Made by a program: the position numbers and the translations under genes | Shown here: one piece after another, positions 35,524-45,809 of the stretch | Position numbering within the stretch: position 1 is the stretch's first letter | Layout: each line of letters begins with the position of its first letter | Notes under the pieces: model-generated | Told to the model about the DNA's origin: nothing | What the model saw: the letters and a program-made list of their open reading frames with translations, nothing else | Databases searched by the model: none | Assembly (NCBI GenBank): GCA_033398695.1 | Contig: CM065802.1 | Location: forward strand, 207,719,096-207,783,095 | DNA length: 64,000 bases | Source of the DNA: Orobanche coerulescens | Taxonomy: Eukaryota > Streptophyta > Magnoliopsida > Lamiales > Orobanchaceae | Direction: 5' to 3'

Positions 35524-36972
35524 ATGAAGAAAGAAGACGAAATTGTGGAACTTTCATCCATTCCTGTTGTGAACGAATTTCCAGATGTATTTCCTGACGA
35601 GTTACTGGGACTACCTCCACGAAGGGATGTGGAATTTACCATTGAGCTGGAACCCGGAGCTACACCAATTTCCAAGGCGCCGTATCGTATGGCACCTACT
35701 GAGATGTACGAACTGAAGAAGCAACTAGAGGAGTTACTGGATAAGGGCTATATTCAGCCAAGCGTTTCACCCTGGGGAGCGCCAGTTCTTTTCGTCCGAA
35801 AGAAGGATGGATCGCTCCGACTGTGTATTGACTATCGAGAGCTGAACAAAATGACGATTAAGAACAAATATCTGTTACCACGGATTGATGATCTGTTTGA
35901 CCAGCTGCAAGGGGCGACAGTATTTTCCAAAATTGATCTGAGATCAGGATATCATCAGCTAAGGATTAAGGAATCTGACGTTCCGAAATCAGCGTTCAGA
36001 ACTCGCTACGGACATTATGAGTTTGTAGTGATGTCGTTTGGTCTCACTAACGCACCTGCTGTATTTATGCAATTAATGAACCGTGTGTTCATTGAATTTT
36101 TGGATAAATTTGTGGTCGTGTTCATTGATGACATTCTGGTGTATTCTAAGAGCCCGGAGGAACATGCGCAGCATTTGCGGATTATGTTGGAACTTTTGAG
36201 AAACGAGCAATTGTACGCCAAACTCTCTAAGTGTGAATTCTCGCTAAAGGAAGTAATGTTCCTCGGCCATGTGGTGTCAGCTAAAGGAGTCCGAGTAGAT
36301 CCTCAGAAGATCGAAGCAATTATGGATTGGAAGCCTCCTAAGAACGTGAAAGAAGTCCGAAGCTTCTTAGGACTTGCTGGATACTATCGTCGATTCGTGG
36401 AAGGGTTTTCTAAAATCTCCCGCCCACTTACTCGACTCCTGCAGAAAACTCAAAAGTTTGAGTGGAATGAATTATGTCAGATTAGCTTTGATGAATTGAA
36501 GAAGAGATTGACGACGGCACCGATTCTATCACTTCCGCAGGGAACTGAAGGATTCATAGTTTACAGTGATGCTTCGAACCAAGGACTTGGGTGCGTGTTG
36601 ATGCAGAATGATAAGGTGATCGCTTATGCGTCGCGACAACTGAAACCTTATGAAGTGAATTACCCAACACATGATTTAGAGCTAGCAGCAGTGGTTTTTG
36701 CCTTGAAGATCTGGAGGCACTATCTATTCGGGACTCATTGTCAGATCTTTACGGATCATAAGAGTCTCAAGTACATATTCAGTCAGAAAGAGTTGAACAT
36801 GCGGCAAAGAAGATGGTTAGAACTGATTAAGGACTATGACTTGGAGATTTTATATCATCCAGGCAAAGCGAATGTAGTGGCCGATGCACTTAGCCGCAAG
36901 CCTGTCTCTATTCAGATGCTGGAGACGCTGACCTCCCAACTTAGCCTTCAGCGAGAGATGATTCGTGAATGA
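35524..36972 (+). CDS. Gypsy-C reverse transcriptase and RNase H
   Basis: An intact 482-residue frame covers the RT core and RNase H of a Ty3/gypsy polyprotein. Seen in order: [20 protein letters not shown], the RT start [33 protein letters not shown] with the first catalytic Asp, and [10 protein letters not shown] at 36121-36150, which holds the catalytic DD pair. The connection domain [20 protein letters not shown] follows. RNase H begins at [10 protein letters not shown] (about 36560) and ends near [10 protein letters not shown]. The enzyme would copy RNA to DNA and remove the RNA strand. In the full polyprotein it is translated with gag and protease, so the ATG at 35524 is only the first one after upstream breaks. 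Confidence 0.93.
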   Translation: MKKEDEIVELSSIPVVNEFPDVFPDELLGLPPRRDVEFTIELEPGATPISKAPYRMAPTEMYELKKQLEELLDKGYIQPSVSPWGAPVLFVRKKDGSLRLCIDYRELNKMTIKNKYLLPRIDDLFDQLQGATVFSKIDLRSGYHQLRIKESDVPKSAFRTRYGHYEFVVMSFGLTNAPAVFMQLMNRVFIEFLDKFVVVFIDDILVYSKSPEEHAQHLRIMLELLRNEQLYAKLSKCEFSLKEVMFLGHVVSAKGVRVDPQKIEAIMDWKPPKNVKEVRSFLGLAGYYRRFVEGFSKISRPLTRLLQKTQKFEWNELCQISFDELKKRLTTAPILSLPQGTEGFIVYSDASNQGLGCVLMQNDKVIAYASRQLKPYEVNYPTHDLELAAVVFALKIWRHYLFGTHCQIFTDHKSLKYIFSQKELNMRQRRWLELIKDYDLEILYHPGKANVVADALSRKPVSIQMLETLTSQLSLQREMIRE

Positions 36973-37011
36973 ATTGAAGTATGGTTACAAAGAGTCCAGG
37001 GACAGCTGTGC

Positions 37012-37860
37012 GTGATGGAGATAACTTCATCATTAACCGAAGAAATCAAATCTAGACAGGCAGATGATCCTCTGATGATTCGGTTACATGATGAAGTGAT
37101 CCAAGGAAAGGCCCCCGGATTCATAATTCATGATGATGGAGTTTTGAGATTTCAGAACCGACTCTGCGTTCCCGATGTTGATGTTCTGAAACAAACGATT
37201 ATGAAGGAAGCTCATAGTTCGCCCTATTCTATCCACCCGGGCACCAGTAAAATGTATAAGGACTTGAAGCAGAACTTCTGGTGGGGCAACATGAAGAAAG
37301 ACGTAGCGGACTATGTTTCGAAATGCTTGACTTGTCAGCAGGTTAAGATCGAGCATCAACGGCTCTTTGAATGTTGAAGCCGCTCCCGATTCTGAATGGA
37401 AGTGGGAGGACATATCGATGGACTTTATCACTAATATGCCGAAAACCGTGACGGAATGAACATGATTTGGGTGATAGTTGACCGTTTAACCAAATCGGCT
37501 CATTTTCTAGGCATTAAGGATACGTGGGGACCAGAGAGGTTGGCACGAGTATTTATTTCGAGATAGTTCGATTGCATGGTACGCCGAAGACCATTGTTTC
37601 GATAGAGACACTGCTTTGTGTCTCACTTTTAGAAAGCGATTCATAAGGCCTTGGGGACCGAATTGAACTTCAAGATGACTTATCACCCGCAGATCGACGG
37701 ACAACTGAGAGAACTATACAAACGGTGGAAGACATGCTAAGGGCACGTGCCTTAGATTGGTCAAACGATTGGGAAGTTCATCTACCGTTGATTGAATTTA
37801 CCTACAACAATAGTTGGCATGCTTCCATTAAGATGGCACCGCTTGAGGCATTATACGGAA
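37012..37860 (+). pseudogene. Gypsy-C integrase (broken core)
   Basis: The open part at 37012-37377 carries the HHCC zinc-binding domain (HSSPYSIHPGTSKMYKDL then CLTCQQ). From 37378 the core is frameshifted several times. Recognisable pieces are SMDFITNMPK, VDRLTKSAHFLGIKD, a segment where the second catalytic-Asp codon is lost by a one-base deletion (GTTTCGATAGAGAC near 37599), and EFTYNNSWHASIKMAPLEAL. No working integrase can be made from this copy. Confidence 0.88.
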
Positions 37861-37864
37861 GGAG

Positions 37865-38449
37865 ATGCATCGCCCTATCCGGGACGATTCATCGGACTTG
37901 ATCGAAGCAACTGCACTGATCGAGACGACTCGAGAGAAGATAGCCTTAATTCGTGAAAGGTTGTTGACTACCCAGAGTCGCCAGAAATCCTATGCGGACG
38001 TACGTCGTCGCCCATTGGAGTTCAATACTGGAGACCATGTACTTTTGAAGGTTTCTCCTACTCGGGGAATCTTTCGTTTCGGAAGGAAAGGAAAGCTGAG
38101 TCCGAGATATATCGGACCATTTGAGATCCTCGAGAGAGTTGGGGAGTTGGCATACAGATTAGCATTGCCGCCGTCATTGTGCCATGTTCATAACGTGTTC
38201 CACGTATCCCAGTTACGGAGGTATATACCAGATCCCAGTCATATCATTGATTTCGGCGAGATCGAAGTCGAGCAGGATGGGACGTTTGAAGAGAGACCGG
38301 TCAAGATACTCGAGAGTCGAGTTAAGCAACTGAGGAACAAACCAATCGTTTTGGTCAAAGTTCAGTGGTCACGTCACGGAATGGAAGAAGCCACCTGGGA
38401 AACGGAAGCTGATATGAAGTCTAGATATCCCGAGTTATTTTCGTCTTGA
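37865..38449 (+). pseudogene. Gypsy-C integrase C-terminus with chromodomain-like segment
   Basis: The 194-residue frame begins in the post-core region (LIETTREKIALIRERLLTTQ), passes the conserved GDHVLLKVSPTRGIFRFGRK and FHVSQLRRYIPDP blocks, and ends in a chromodomain-like stretch (ERPVKILESRVKQLRNKPIV, then QWSRHGMEEATWETE). In chromoviruses this domain is thought to steer integration to heterochromatin. It is the 3' part of pol, cut off by frameshifts upstream. The stop lies 35 bp before the 3' LTR. Confidence 0.9.
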
Positions 38450-38462
38450 GTTTCGGGACGAA

Positions 38463-38484
38463 ACTCCTTTTTAGTAGGAGAGTA
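38463..38484 (+). other. Gypsy-C polypurine tract region
   Basis: The short TTAGTAGGAGAGTA segment lies directly before the 3' LTR. It would prime plus-strand DNA. An equivalent AAGGAGGGTAGAA segment abuts the Gypsy-B LTR on the minus strand (23764-23776). Confidence 0.7.
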
Positions 38485-40841
38485 TGTAATATCCGGATTT
38501 ATTACAGTGTATTTCATCTGTATTCAAACCATGTATTATACGGATTGGTGAATTTGATTATTGGAGTATGATATTTCGTGTATTGATATCATTATACATA
38601 AGTATAGAAACATGCAAAATTACTCAAGCAACCTCGTGATATCGCACGCTAAGAATGTATCTTAACGCGCGCTATCGGGCCATTATTAGCGCACGCTATG
38701 AAGATAGGAGTTGCGTGCGCTAAGAACTCAATTATTGAGCGGGACGGCTAACACATGCGCCAAATGACATGGGTCCGGATAAGATTCCCGCCGACGCACC
38801 CGGACAAATTCTGAAGTCAACCATTATTAGCGCACGCTAAGGGATGCTTAGTAGCGTGCGCTAACTTGTCAATAATGCAGAATATTATAAATGGGACAAC
38901 AACCGTTTTGGCTTTCATTTCTTTCGCCCATTCCTCAGCCTTGAGAGTTCAGAAAGCTGTAGAAATACTCCTATACACTTAGAACACATATTGTTGGTGT
39001 TATACATTGGTTATCACTTGGGAATGTTCATGGAAGTGGAATAGCACCTTGGAGTGGCATACAACCAACCGGAGTGGGATTCTACCTTACGGTTCAGTGA
39101 TTTTCGTCATTTTAAGGTATGTTCAATCTATCTCCAGACTTAGAGTTGGATTCTAATGATTTGGATGATCATGTTAACAAGATATGGATTTTCATAGATG
39201 AATTATCCAAGTATATCATGTTTGGAATATTGAGATGAATAAGTCTTAAATACCTTGATTATAATCATCATGATTCGAATCTTATTACACTGAATATGTG
39301 AAGAGAAGCTTCTATCATTGGTAAACCGAATCTATTAGATGATTTCATAGTAATCTTGGACTTGACTTTAACAATCATTATTGTTGGATAAATCTAAAGG
39401 TTTGATCATGGAAGGATTTATCTAGTATAGATAGAACGTTTATCAACTTTAGCATGATAATATTGATGGGTATAAGGTGTTGATATCAACCGTTTAGCTT
39501 TTCGAATTGTCGTATGAAGATTTGAAGTCGGAATGGAATATGGTTTTATATTGGTATGCATATCCTTGAATCCGAAGTTGTCTTTATCCGTAAAATCATT
39601 CATAAGGGTATGAACTTGGTATTCATGGAAGTAACATGAATTATCACGAAAGATTTCATTGTTTCGATCATGGCAAGAACAGTTTACTGCTCAGCAGTAA
39701 ACTGCCATGCAGAGATAGCGCACGCTATGCTATGCAGTTTAACGTGCGCTATCGAGCACGAAGCGCGGCGCCACGCTCGCACGTAACGACGCTAGACCAT
39801 CGACGAAGTCGGTAGGCTGATCTGAAGTAATCGACCATGCATGCATAGTTAGCGTACGCTAGTCTTTGTTGTTTGCGTGCGCTATCGGGCAGACTTAACG
39901 CACGCTACACAGAGTACTTAGCGTGCGCTAAGCAGTTCAGTCAGATTGCATTTTATGAACTTTTGGCCATAAATCGAATTGTTATACATCCGCATTGACG
40001 TGAGATAAATCCTATATCATTTCTTTTGTTAAGGTTTGATCTTGTTGCGTGATTGATTGAGGAGGACGACTTTCGAGTGTTCGCTTTTGTGGAAGTATTG
40101 TTCTTGTCTTCGCATCGAGGCAAGTACTCTAATTAGAATTGTTTATAATATGACAATAATGATGTGAATCTATCGTGAAAATATTTAGTGAATATATGTC
40201 CATCATGCGTTGATCCGACGGAATCATCATGGGAATCTATAGTGTGTGTGCTACTGGATCGTTGGATGTAGTTCCACCATGTGTTGGTCCGACGGATCAT
40301 CATGGGAATCTATAGTTGTGTCTACTGGATCGTTGGAATACCATCAGTATGTTGAAACTGTTATGATATGATATGTGTTGTGGATATTCTCGTTGGAGAA
40401 ACTTGTTATGATATAATTGTTGATTATATCACTGTTGTATGATTATTGTACTTGTACTAGCATCGTTGTGCTAACCCCTTCGGGGGTGAACATTTGTGTA
40501 TGTTCAGGATCTAGGAGAGCGGGAAAACAACCACTGGAGATGCATGACGACGAGGGTGCAGAGTGATGTATCGACCGGGTTTACTGTCTGTTATTTGTTG
40601 GTTATTTTAATAAGTACTCGAGTACGAAGTCATTTATGATGATTTGAATTTGGTGATGTATTATTGAGTTCTGTTGAACAATTGTACTATTTCTGTATTG
40701 GGTCAGAACTGTTGTACCGTAATTTCGTTATTTCCATTCGTTAATACCTTTTAATGACTGTTTAAATTCTTCAGCCTTGTAAATCCTTATGTAAAGGATT
40801 TACGGCGCTGTAATATTCCTGAATATATCGGGGGTGTTACA
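38485..40841 (+). repeat. Gypsy-C 3' LTR (2357 bp)
   Basis: It is nearly identical to 31215-33575 except for scattered substitutions and one block at about 39758-39845, where array copies three and four and the linker are replaced. It ends GGGTGTTACA followed by TGTGT. Confidence 0.95.
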
Positions 40842-40846
40842 TGTGT

Positions 40847-41038
40847 AAAAGTTGTCCACCCAATATTAATGACTCATGACTGATCCTATTCATTATCATT
40901 GACAACATAGAATCATTAGTGGTGCAGTTATCTAATGTGAGGGTAGACAACTTACGGTCAATATTCCAATCCAACAAACATTCCACCAACACATCAGTTA
41001 TTACTTTAGCCGTATGTGGACAAGGAACATACACAAAC
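40847..41038 (-). pseudogene. hAT transposase exon 2, N-terminal part
   Basis: On the minus strand the exon opens after an AG splice acceptor (41039-41040) with FVYVPCPHTAKVITDVLVEC. It continues through KLSTLTLDNCTTND, which holds a conserved catalytic-domain Asp, to LGGQLLH, where Gypsy-C interrupts it. It joins 30095-31214 in frame. Confidence 0.9.
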
Positions 41039-41165
41039 CTGAAATAAAAAAATAAATTGAAATATTAATTTCAATTTACTTACCAAGAAAATCAACTTTA
41101 AAAAAAGAGAACATAACTGAGAATCAACAAAAAAGTGCAGTAGAGATGAAGTAAGTCGTAAGTAC
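41039..41165 (-). other. hAT transposase intron
   Basis: This 127-bp AT-rich intron has a GTACTT donor and a TTTCAG acceptor on the minus strand. Splicing joins SRIIR to FVYVP in frame. Confidence 0.8.
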
Positions 41166-41913
41166 CTTATGATTCTACTTTGTAATCTCCATGAATTATC
41201 AATAAAGTGAGCAGTTATTGCCATGTACCCTTTCTTTTGATTACTAGAAGTCCACATGTCGGTAGTGATTGCAATTCGACTCTTATTATCCTCCAAAATA
41301 TCCATTATTTTTTTCTTTTCCTCACAGAATATTTTCATGATATCAGCACGCAAAGTGTTTCTAGAGATTGACTTGAAAAGTAGTTGCAAAGTACCAACAA
41401 AAACCCTAAACCACTTATGTTCAACCATGCGAAGTGGATACTCATGCATGACGATCATATATGCAAGATTAAGTCTAGCAACCTCAGGATCAAAAGTATG
41501 GTTTTTCAATTGTATTTTCCCATCTTTATCCATGTTTTTGACCAATAGAGATTGCTTTACATCAAGTTGCTTCTTCCCCAAACATCTTTTCTGATGCTCA
41601 TGTAAGTGAGTTGTTCCATTTTTACTTTTGGCACTTAACTTCTTATGACAATAATTACATTCTGCTTTATCCTCTCCCTTAATTTTCTTCCTCTCGAAAT
41701 GTTCCCAAACTTTAGATCTCTTTTTTCCATTACCGTCCACTTATCATTGACATCTACTATTTCTAAATCATTACCTGGACATAGTGATGAACTTTGAGTT
41801 GGGGTAGGATTACCATCTGGATTTGGGATTGGTTCTGATGGTTGAACTAAATCATGATGGCTAGACTGTTCGGTTGAGATTGAAGCTGACGAGGTACCCG
41901 CAAATGTAGACAT
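41166..41913 (-). pseudogene. hAT transposase exon 1 with BED zinc finger
   Basis: The first ATG (41911-41913) gives MSTFAGTSSASISTEQSSHH, a Ser/Pro-rich N-terminus of about 56 residues. A one-base frameshift near 41745 then shifts the reading to KRSKVWEHFERKKIKGEDKA, the start of a BED zinc finger: CNYC, then H-L-H-E-H-x3-C. Downstream is the DNA-binding/catalytic lead-in (MVEHKWFRVF, then RIAITTDMWTSSNQKKGYMA, the conserved hAT TxDxWTS block). The whole transposase would be about 685 residues, a normal hAT size. The frameshift plus the Gypsy-C insertion disable it. Confidence 0.9.
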
Positions 41914-42891
41914 GTTCCTGTTCTGTTAGAAACCAAAGTACAACAACATATTTTATGAGTCTCATTGATAATTGAACAAACAAGTTTAACTAGTTGTACC
42001 TAAATGAAACCATTCTAGCGAAAAAAATATACCGGATTCAAAAAATATACCAGATTCAGATACATGAATTTATCCAGACTTAGGTTTCAAGTTTTTTTTT
42101 GTTTCAGAAACAAGAAGCTGAGCTGACAGTAATTTCATCCAGTTGGGAAGATGTGGCTGGACTGTGGGGTGCAAAATAATATTCCTAATAATAATATTAC
42201 ATCATCAAGAAAGAGGAAATCTGAATTACAAAACCACCATTCCAGTAAGTTATTTCACATATTTACATGATTAATAAAAAAAATTCTAGCGAGTTCTCAA
42301 TATCCCAACATAAAAAAAGGGGTGTATAAACAAAAAGCCAAAATTGAAATGGAGCAAAAAAGGGATATATAAACAAAAAGGCAAAAAAGGGATTTCTAAC
42401 CCGTACCTTTGAAATCGAGTGAGCTTAAGGTGAAGTTGACTGGCGGGAGTAGAACAAGCGAGTTCTCCTGGAGTAATACAAAAAGGGGCAAGGTGAGGGA
42501 GAGAAAGAACGGAGGTCAGAGGTGGAAAAAAAGTCAGGAAAGAGATGGAGAGAGGGGTCGGGGAGAAGAAGTGTGAAGGGGGAGGGAGTGGCTGCTGGGG
42601 CGTGAGGAAAGGAACTGTATGTAGATAGGTATGTGTGTGATATGTTGGTGGTAGGTGTGTGTTGTAACGTGTAATATATATATATATATATATTATAATC
42701 GAGTAATCGGGTCGGGTATCGGGTCGGGTATACGGATAAATTGTTAAAACCATACCCTACCCGTACCCTTTCATAATTTATCGGGTACGGGTATTACCCT
42801 ACCCGATACCCGAAACTTCATAATCCTACCCTACCCAATACCCGATTATCCGATGGGTTACCCGACCCGATGGGTAAAATTGACATCCCTA
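41914..42891 (-). other. hAT 5' untranslated and subterminal region
   Basis: AT-rich sequence (41914-42300) is followed by chance frames and then by the right subterminal region of CGGGTCGGGTA-like repeats. The (TA)n tract is at 42674-42695. No gene is seen. Confidence 0.7.
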
Positions 42892-42899
42892 CTGATCTG

Positions 42900-43647
42900 C
42901 ACTGTGTGCCGCAGCCCAGACTAAGTGTGCCGCGGCACAGGGTACAGGCTGCTTGGCCAAAATTGAAAAATGAGTGTCTGAGCTATTTCGACCATAACTC
43001 TCTCGTCCGGAATCCGATTGACTCACCGTTTGAACCATTGGAAATCTAACTTGATGCTCTATAATATTTTAAAGATTCAAAATCTTTGGAGTTTCCAAGA
43101 ATTTATGGTGATTTTACAAAGTCGACTCAAACTTGGAAAAGTCGTTTAATAACATTGAACTCAAGAAAACGATACCGAAACCCGAACCTGAATACGAATC
43201 GAAGATACGGTCACGAAGTACTCGCAAAGACGAATATAAGAGCTAAGAGAACACATGATTCCGACCACCCGAAGGCTCAAAATTCGACAATGGAAGGTAA
43301 TTACCCCAAACTTTGGGAAATTACGAAAATAGCCCAAAACGTCCGAAAATCACAATACGTGATCGAATAACCAAACCGAAGTTCACAACACGTCTAACAA
43401 AGTTAAACGGACTTACGGGAAACTCGAAACAGTAATTTCGGACGAGATTCACAAGAATCGAACTCGAGTGCGGAAAAGTCGTTAAGAAAACACGGGACTC
43501 AACAAAACAACACCGAAACGAACTCGGGTGACAAAAAGTGCAGAATTAATTATTCTCATAATGATGAAACGGTCCCAAGCGATTCGTCAAAATGGACCTC
43601 CGCCGAAAAAAGAAAATTACCGGAAATCTAAAATTGCGGATATTACA
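42900..43647 (-). repeat. Gypsy-B 5' LTR, right part
   Basis: Continuation of the LTR interrupted by the hAT, ending GCGGATATTACA and followed by the GTCAT duplication (43648-43652). The two parts sum to about 2952 bp, against 2954 bp for the other LTR. Confidence 0.9.
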
Positions 43648-43652
43648 GTCAT

Positions 43653-44570
43653 GTTGGTTAGACCAAGGTTTACAAGATGGAAAAAGATGGACTTATCGGT
43701 CCATTGGGATCGGATCCCTTTCCTACTTGTGAATCTTGCCTTAAAGGCAAAATGACTAAGTCCCCCTTCACAGGGACTTTTGAAAGATCCGCTGATAAAC
43801 TGTGATTAATCCATATCGACATATGTGGTACCTTGGAAGCAGCACGTGACAGATATCAATATTTCATTACGTTTATAGACGATCATACTAGGTATGATTA
43901 TGTATACTTAATGAAACATAAATCTGAGGCCTTTGAGAAATTCCAGGAATTCAAGGCCCTAGTCGAGAAACAAACTAGTAATCATATCAAAGCACTTCGG
44001 TCGGACCGAGGTGGCGAGTATATGAGTACGGAGTTTGACGAGTTCCTTAAGGAACATGGAATAGTTTCACAACTAACACCTCCAGGTACTCCTCAGTTAA
44101 ATGGTGTGTCAGAAATAAGGAACCGGACCTTGTTGAACATGGTCCGTTCCATGTTGGGCTATACCGACTTACCTATTTACTTGTGGGGGTATGCACTCCT
44201 GACTGCCGCTTACATCTTGAACAGACGTCCTTCCAAATCCGTTCTTAAAACTCCACATGAGATGTGGGAGGGTAGGAAACCAAGTCTTAATCATATTAGG
44301 ATTTGGGGATGTCCCGCCCATGTCAAGAAGACTAAGGTGGAGAAGTTGGAAGCTAGGTTTGCGAAGGGACGTTTCATTGGATTCCCGTCTAGGATGATGG
44401 GGTATCTATTCTACATGCCCGAAGATCGAAAGATCGTTGTTGCTTTACAAGCACACTTCCTGGAAGATGAGTTCATTCAGGAAGGTGGAGCAGGTAGAAG
44501 TATTTCTTTAAAAGAATATAATGAAACTCCTCGGGATGATGGTTGCTATAGCTGCCTACCACGATTATGA
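43653..44570 (+). pseudogene. Copia-B integrase
   Basis: The frame resumes after Gypsy-B with the second half of the zinc finger (CESCLKGKMTKSPFTG) and a stop near 43803. The 245-residue open frame at 43833-44570 then carries the core. The catalytic triad can be followed: HIDICG just before the frame, SDRGGEYMSTEFDEF for the second Asp, and NGVSEIRNRTL for the Glu. The conserved WGYALLTAAYILNRRPSKSV and PHEMWEGRKPSLNH blocks follow. After KEYNETPRDDG the frame runs into reverse transcriptase sequence in the wrong frame, which marks an internal deletion. Confidence 0.9.
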
Positions 44571-45258
44571 GATATGGCAAATGGACGTAAAGGCGGCTTT
44601 CCTTAATGGATTCCTCGAGGAGGAAATCTATATGGAGCAGCCTAAAGGCTTTGTGTCCGAAGTCGATATTCAGAAAGTGTGCAAGCTTCAGCGTTTCATT
44701 TATGGACTGAAGCAAGCGTCGCGTAGTTGGAACCTTCGTTTTGACGAGACAGTAAAAAAGTTTGACTTCGTGCAAAATAAAGAGGAACCTTGTGTATAAA
44801 AGAGGGTTAGTGGGAGCAAGATTACATTCTTAGTACTATTTGTAGATGACATTCTACTAATAGGAAATGATGTGGGAATGCTCAGTTCTGTGAAACCTTG
44901 GCTTTCGAGTAATTTCTCCATGAAAGACTTGGGAGAAGAAACCTATATTCTTGAGATTCGACTCTACTGGGATAGATCGAAGAGAATGATAAGTTTTTCC
45001 CAAGCCCTCTATATATATAAAATCTTAAAGCAATTTAAGATGGATTATTCTAAAAGAGGGTTCCTTCCGATGCGATATGGAATAAAACTCTCCTCGAAGA
45101 TGTGTCCTCATAGTGAGGAACAACGAAAGGATATGAGTAATATACCATATGCATTGGCTGTGGGTAGACTTATATATACTTTATTGTGTACGAGACCTGA
45201 CACTGCGCATGCTGGGAGCGTGGTAAGTAGGTTTTGGGCTAACCCAATTAGGAAATAT
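44530..45258 (+). pseudogene. Copia-B reverse transcriptase, N-terminus deleted
   Basis: RT starts abruptly at MVAIAAYHDYEIWQMDVKAA with the first catalytic Asp and continues to NKEEPCV, then a stop at 44797. The second catalytic block FVDDILLIGND lies at about 44836-44868 (FVDD instead of the usual YVDD). The rest (SMKDLGEETYILEIRLYWDR and so on) is open at 44872-45261. The usual N-terminal RT segment (seen in Copia-A near 652-840) is absent, so roughly 0.7 kb is missing near 44530. Confidence 0.9.
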
Positions 45259-45261
45259 TAG

Positions 45262-45790
45262 ACCGCCATAAAGAACGTTCTCAAGTACTTTAGAAGGACT
45301 ATAGATTTGGTTCTTAAATATGGTGGTGGAGAACTAAATGTGGTGGGACTCACTGAATTGGACTTCCAAGGACAGAAAGACAATTCGATGTCTACTTCTG
45401 GCTACATATTTACTCTTAATGGAGGAGCAGTATCTTGGCATAGTGCCAAGTATAGCGCGGCTATGAATTCCACCTGTTAGGCTGAGTATAAAGCGGCCTC
45501 GGAGGCCTCCAAAGGAAGGATTTAGAAGTTACTGGGTAACTTCACGTGACACCTTGTGTTGCACTGCCAGAGTGGTAGCACAGGACTAGGATCCGAGTTT
45601 TCATAATTGTACCAAACATATTGAGAAAGAGTATCATCTCATAAGAGAATTTGTTCGCAAAGAGATACATTGTGCAGCATAGAGTAGAGTCAGCCGACTA
45701 CGTCGCTGATCCACTGACCAAGCCACTTTCTCAGACTAGCTTGGAGCGTCATCTGGAGAACATGGGTATTAGATACCATAGTGTGTGGCA
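45262..45790 (+). pseudogene. Copia-B RNase H remnant
   Basis: After a stop at 45259-45261 the sequence reads NVLKYFRRTIDLVLKYGGGE, DNSMSTSGYIFTLNGGAVSW and, after a TAG at 45478-45480, AEYKAASEASK. These are blocks of copia RNase H. The last 200 bp before the LTR correspond to the usual C-terminal VADPLTKPL region, partly legible at about 45700-45730 (YVADPLTKPLS in broken frame). Confidence 0.85.
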
Positions 45791-45795
45791 TTAAG

Positions 45796-45809
45796 TGCAA
45801 GTGGGAGAT
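45796..45809 (+). other. Copia-B polypurine tract
   Basis: The segment GTGCAAGTGGGAGA directly precedes the 3' LTR. AAGTGGGAGATTG is the usual copia form. Confidence 0.85.

Larger units (their letters stand above)
31215..40841 (+). mobile_element. Gypsy-C: Tekay/Del-like Ty3/gypsy chromovirus
   Basis: Complete outline: LTRs at 31215-33575 (2361 bp) and 38485-40841 (2357 bp), primer-binding site, gag with two zinc knuckles, protease, reverse transcriptase, RNase H, integrase, and a C-terminal chromodomain-like segment. A polypurine tract lies before the 3' LTR, and TGTGT duplications flank the element. The PR-RT-RH-INT order is Ty3/gypsy. The chromodomain and the long LTRs fit the Tekay/Del chromovirus clade, which is inference from family knowledge. 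Frameshifts in gag, protease and integrase disable it, but the LTRs are still nearly identical, so it is young. Confidence 0.95.
29104..42891 (-). mobile_element. hAT-superfamily DNA transposon, split by Gypsy-C
   Basis: The ends are inverted: the left reads TAGGGATGTCAATGGGTCGG and the right, reversed, TAGGGATGTCAATTTTACCC. They are flanked by identical 8-bp CTGATCTG (29096-29103 and 42892-42899), the hAT hallmark. Subterminal regions (29112-29275 and 42700-42880) repeat GGGTAGGGTACGGG-like words on both strands, as expected of transposase-binding sites. Without Gypsy-C and its duplication the element is about 4.16 kb and carries one two-exon transposase gene on the minus strand. A (TA)n run lies at 42674-42695. 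Confidence 0.93.
20810..43647 (-). mobile_element. Gypsy-B: non-autonomous Ty3/gypsy element
   Basis: Two LTRs of about 2.95 kb flank an interior of only 3.1 kb (23764-26899). The flanks GTCAT at 20805-20809 and 43648-43652 match. Orientation is minus: the primer-binding site is at 26884-26895 and a polypurine-like segment lies against the left LTR at 23764-23800. The interior keeps a decayed gag with two zinc knuckles and no recognisable protease, reverse transcriptase, RNase H or integrase. It resembles a large gag-only or pol-deleted derivative that would need helper enzymes. The right LTR is split by the hAT element. Confidence 0.88.
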
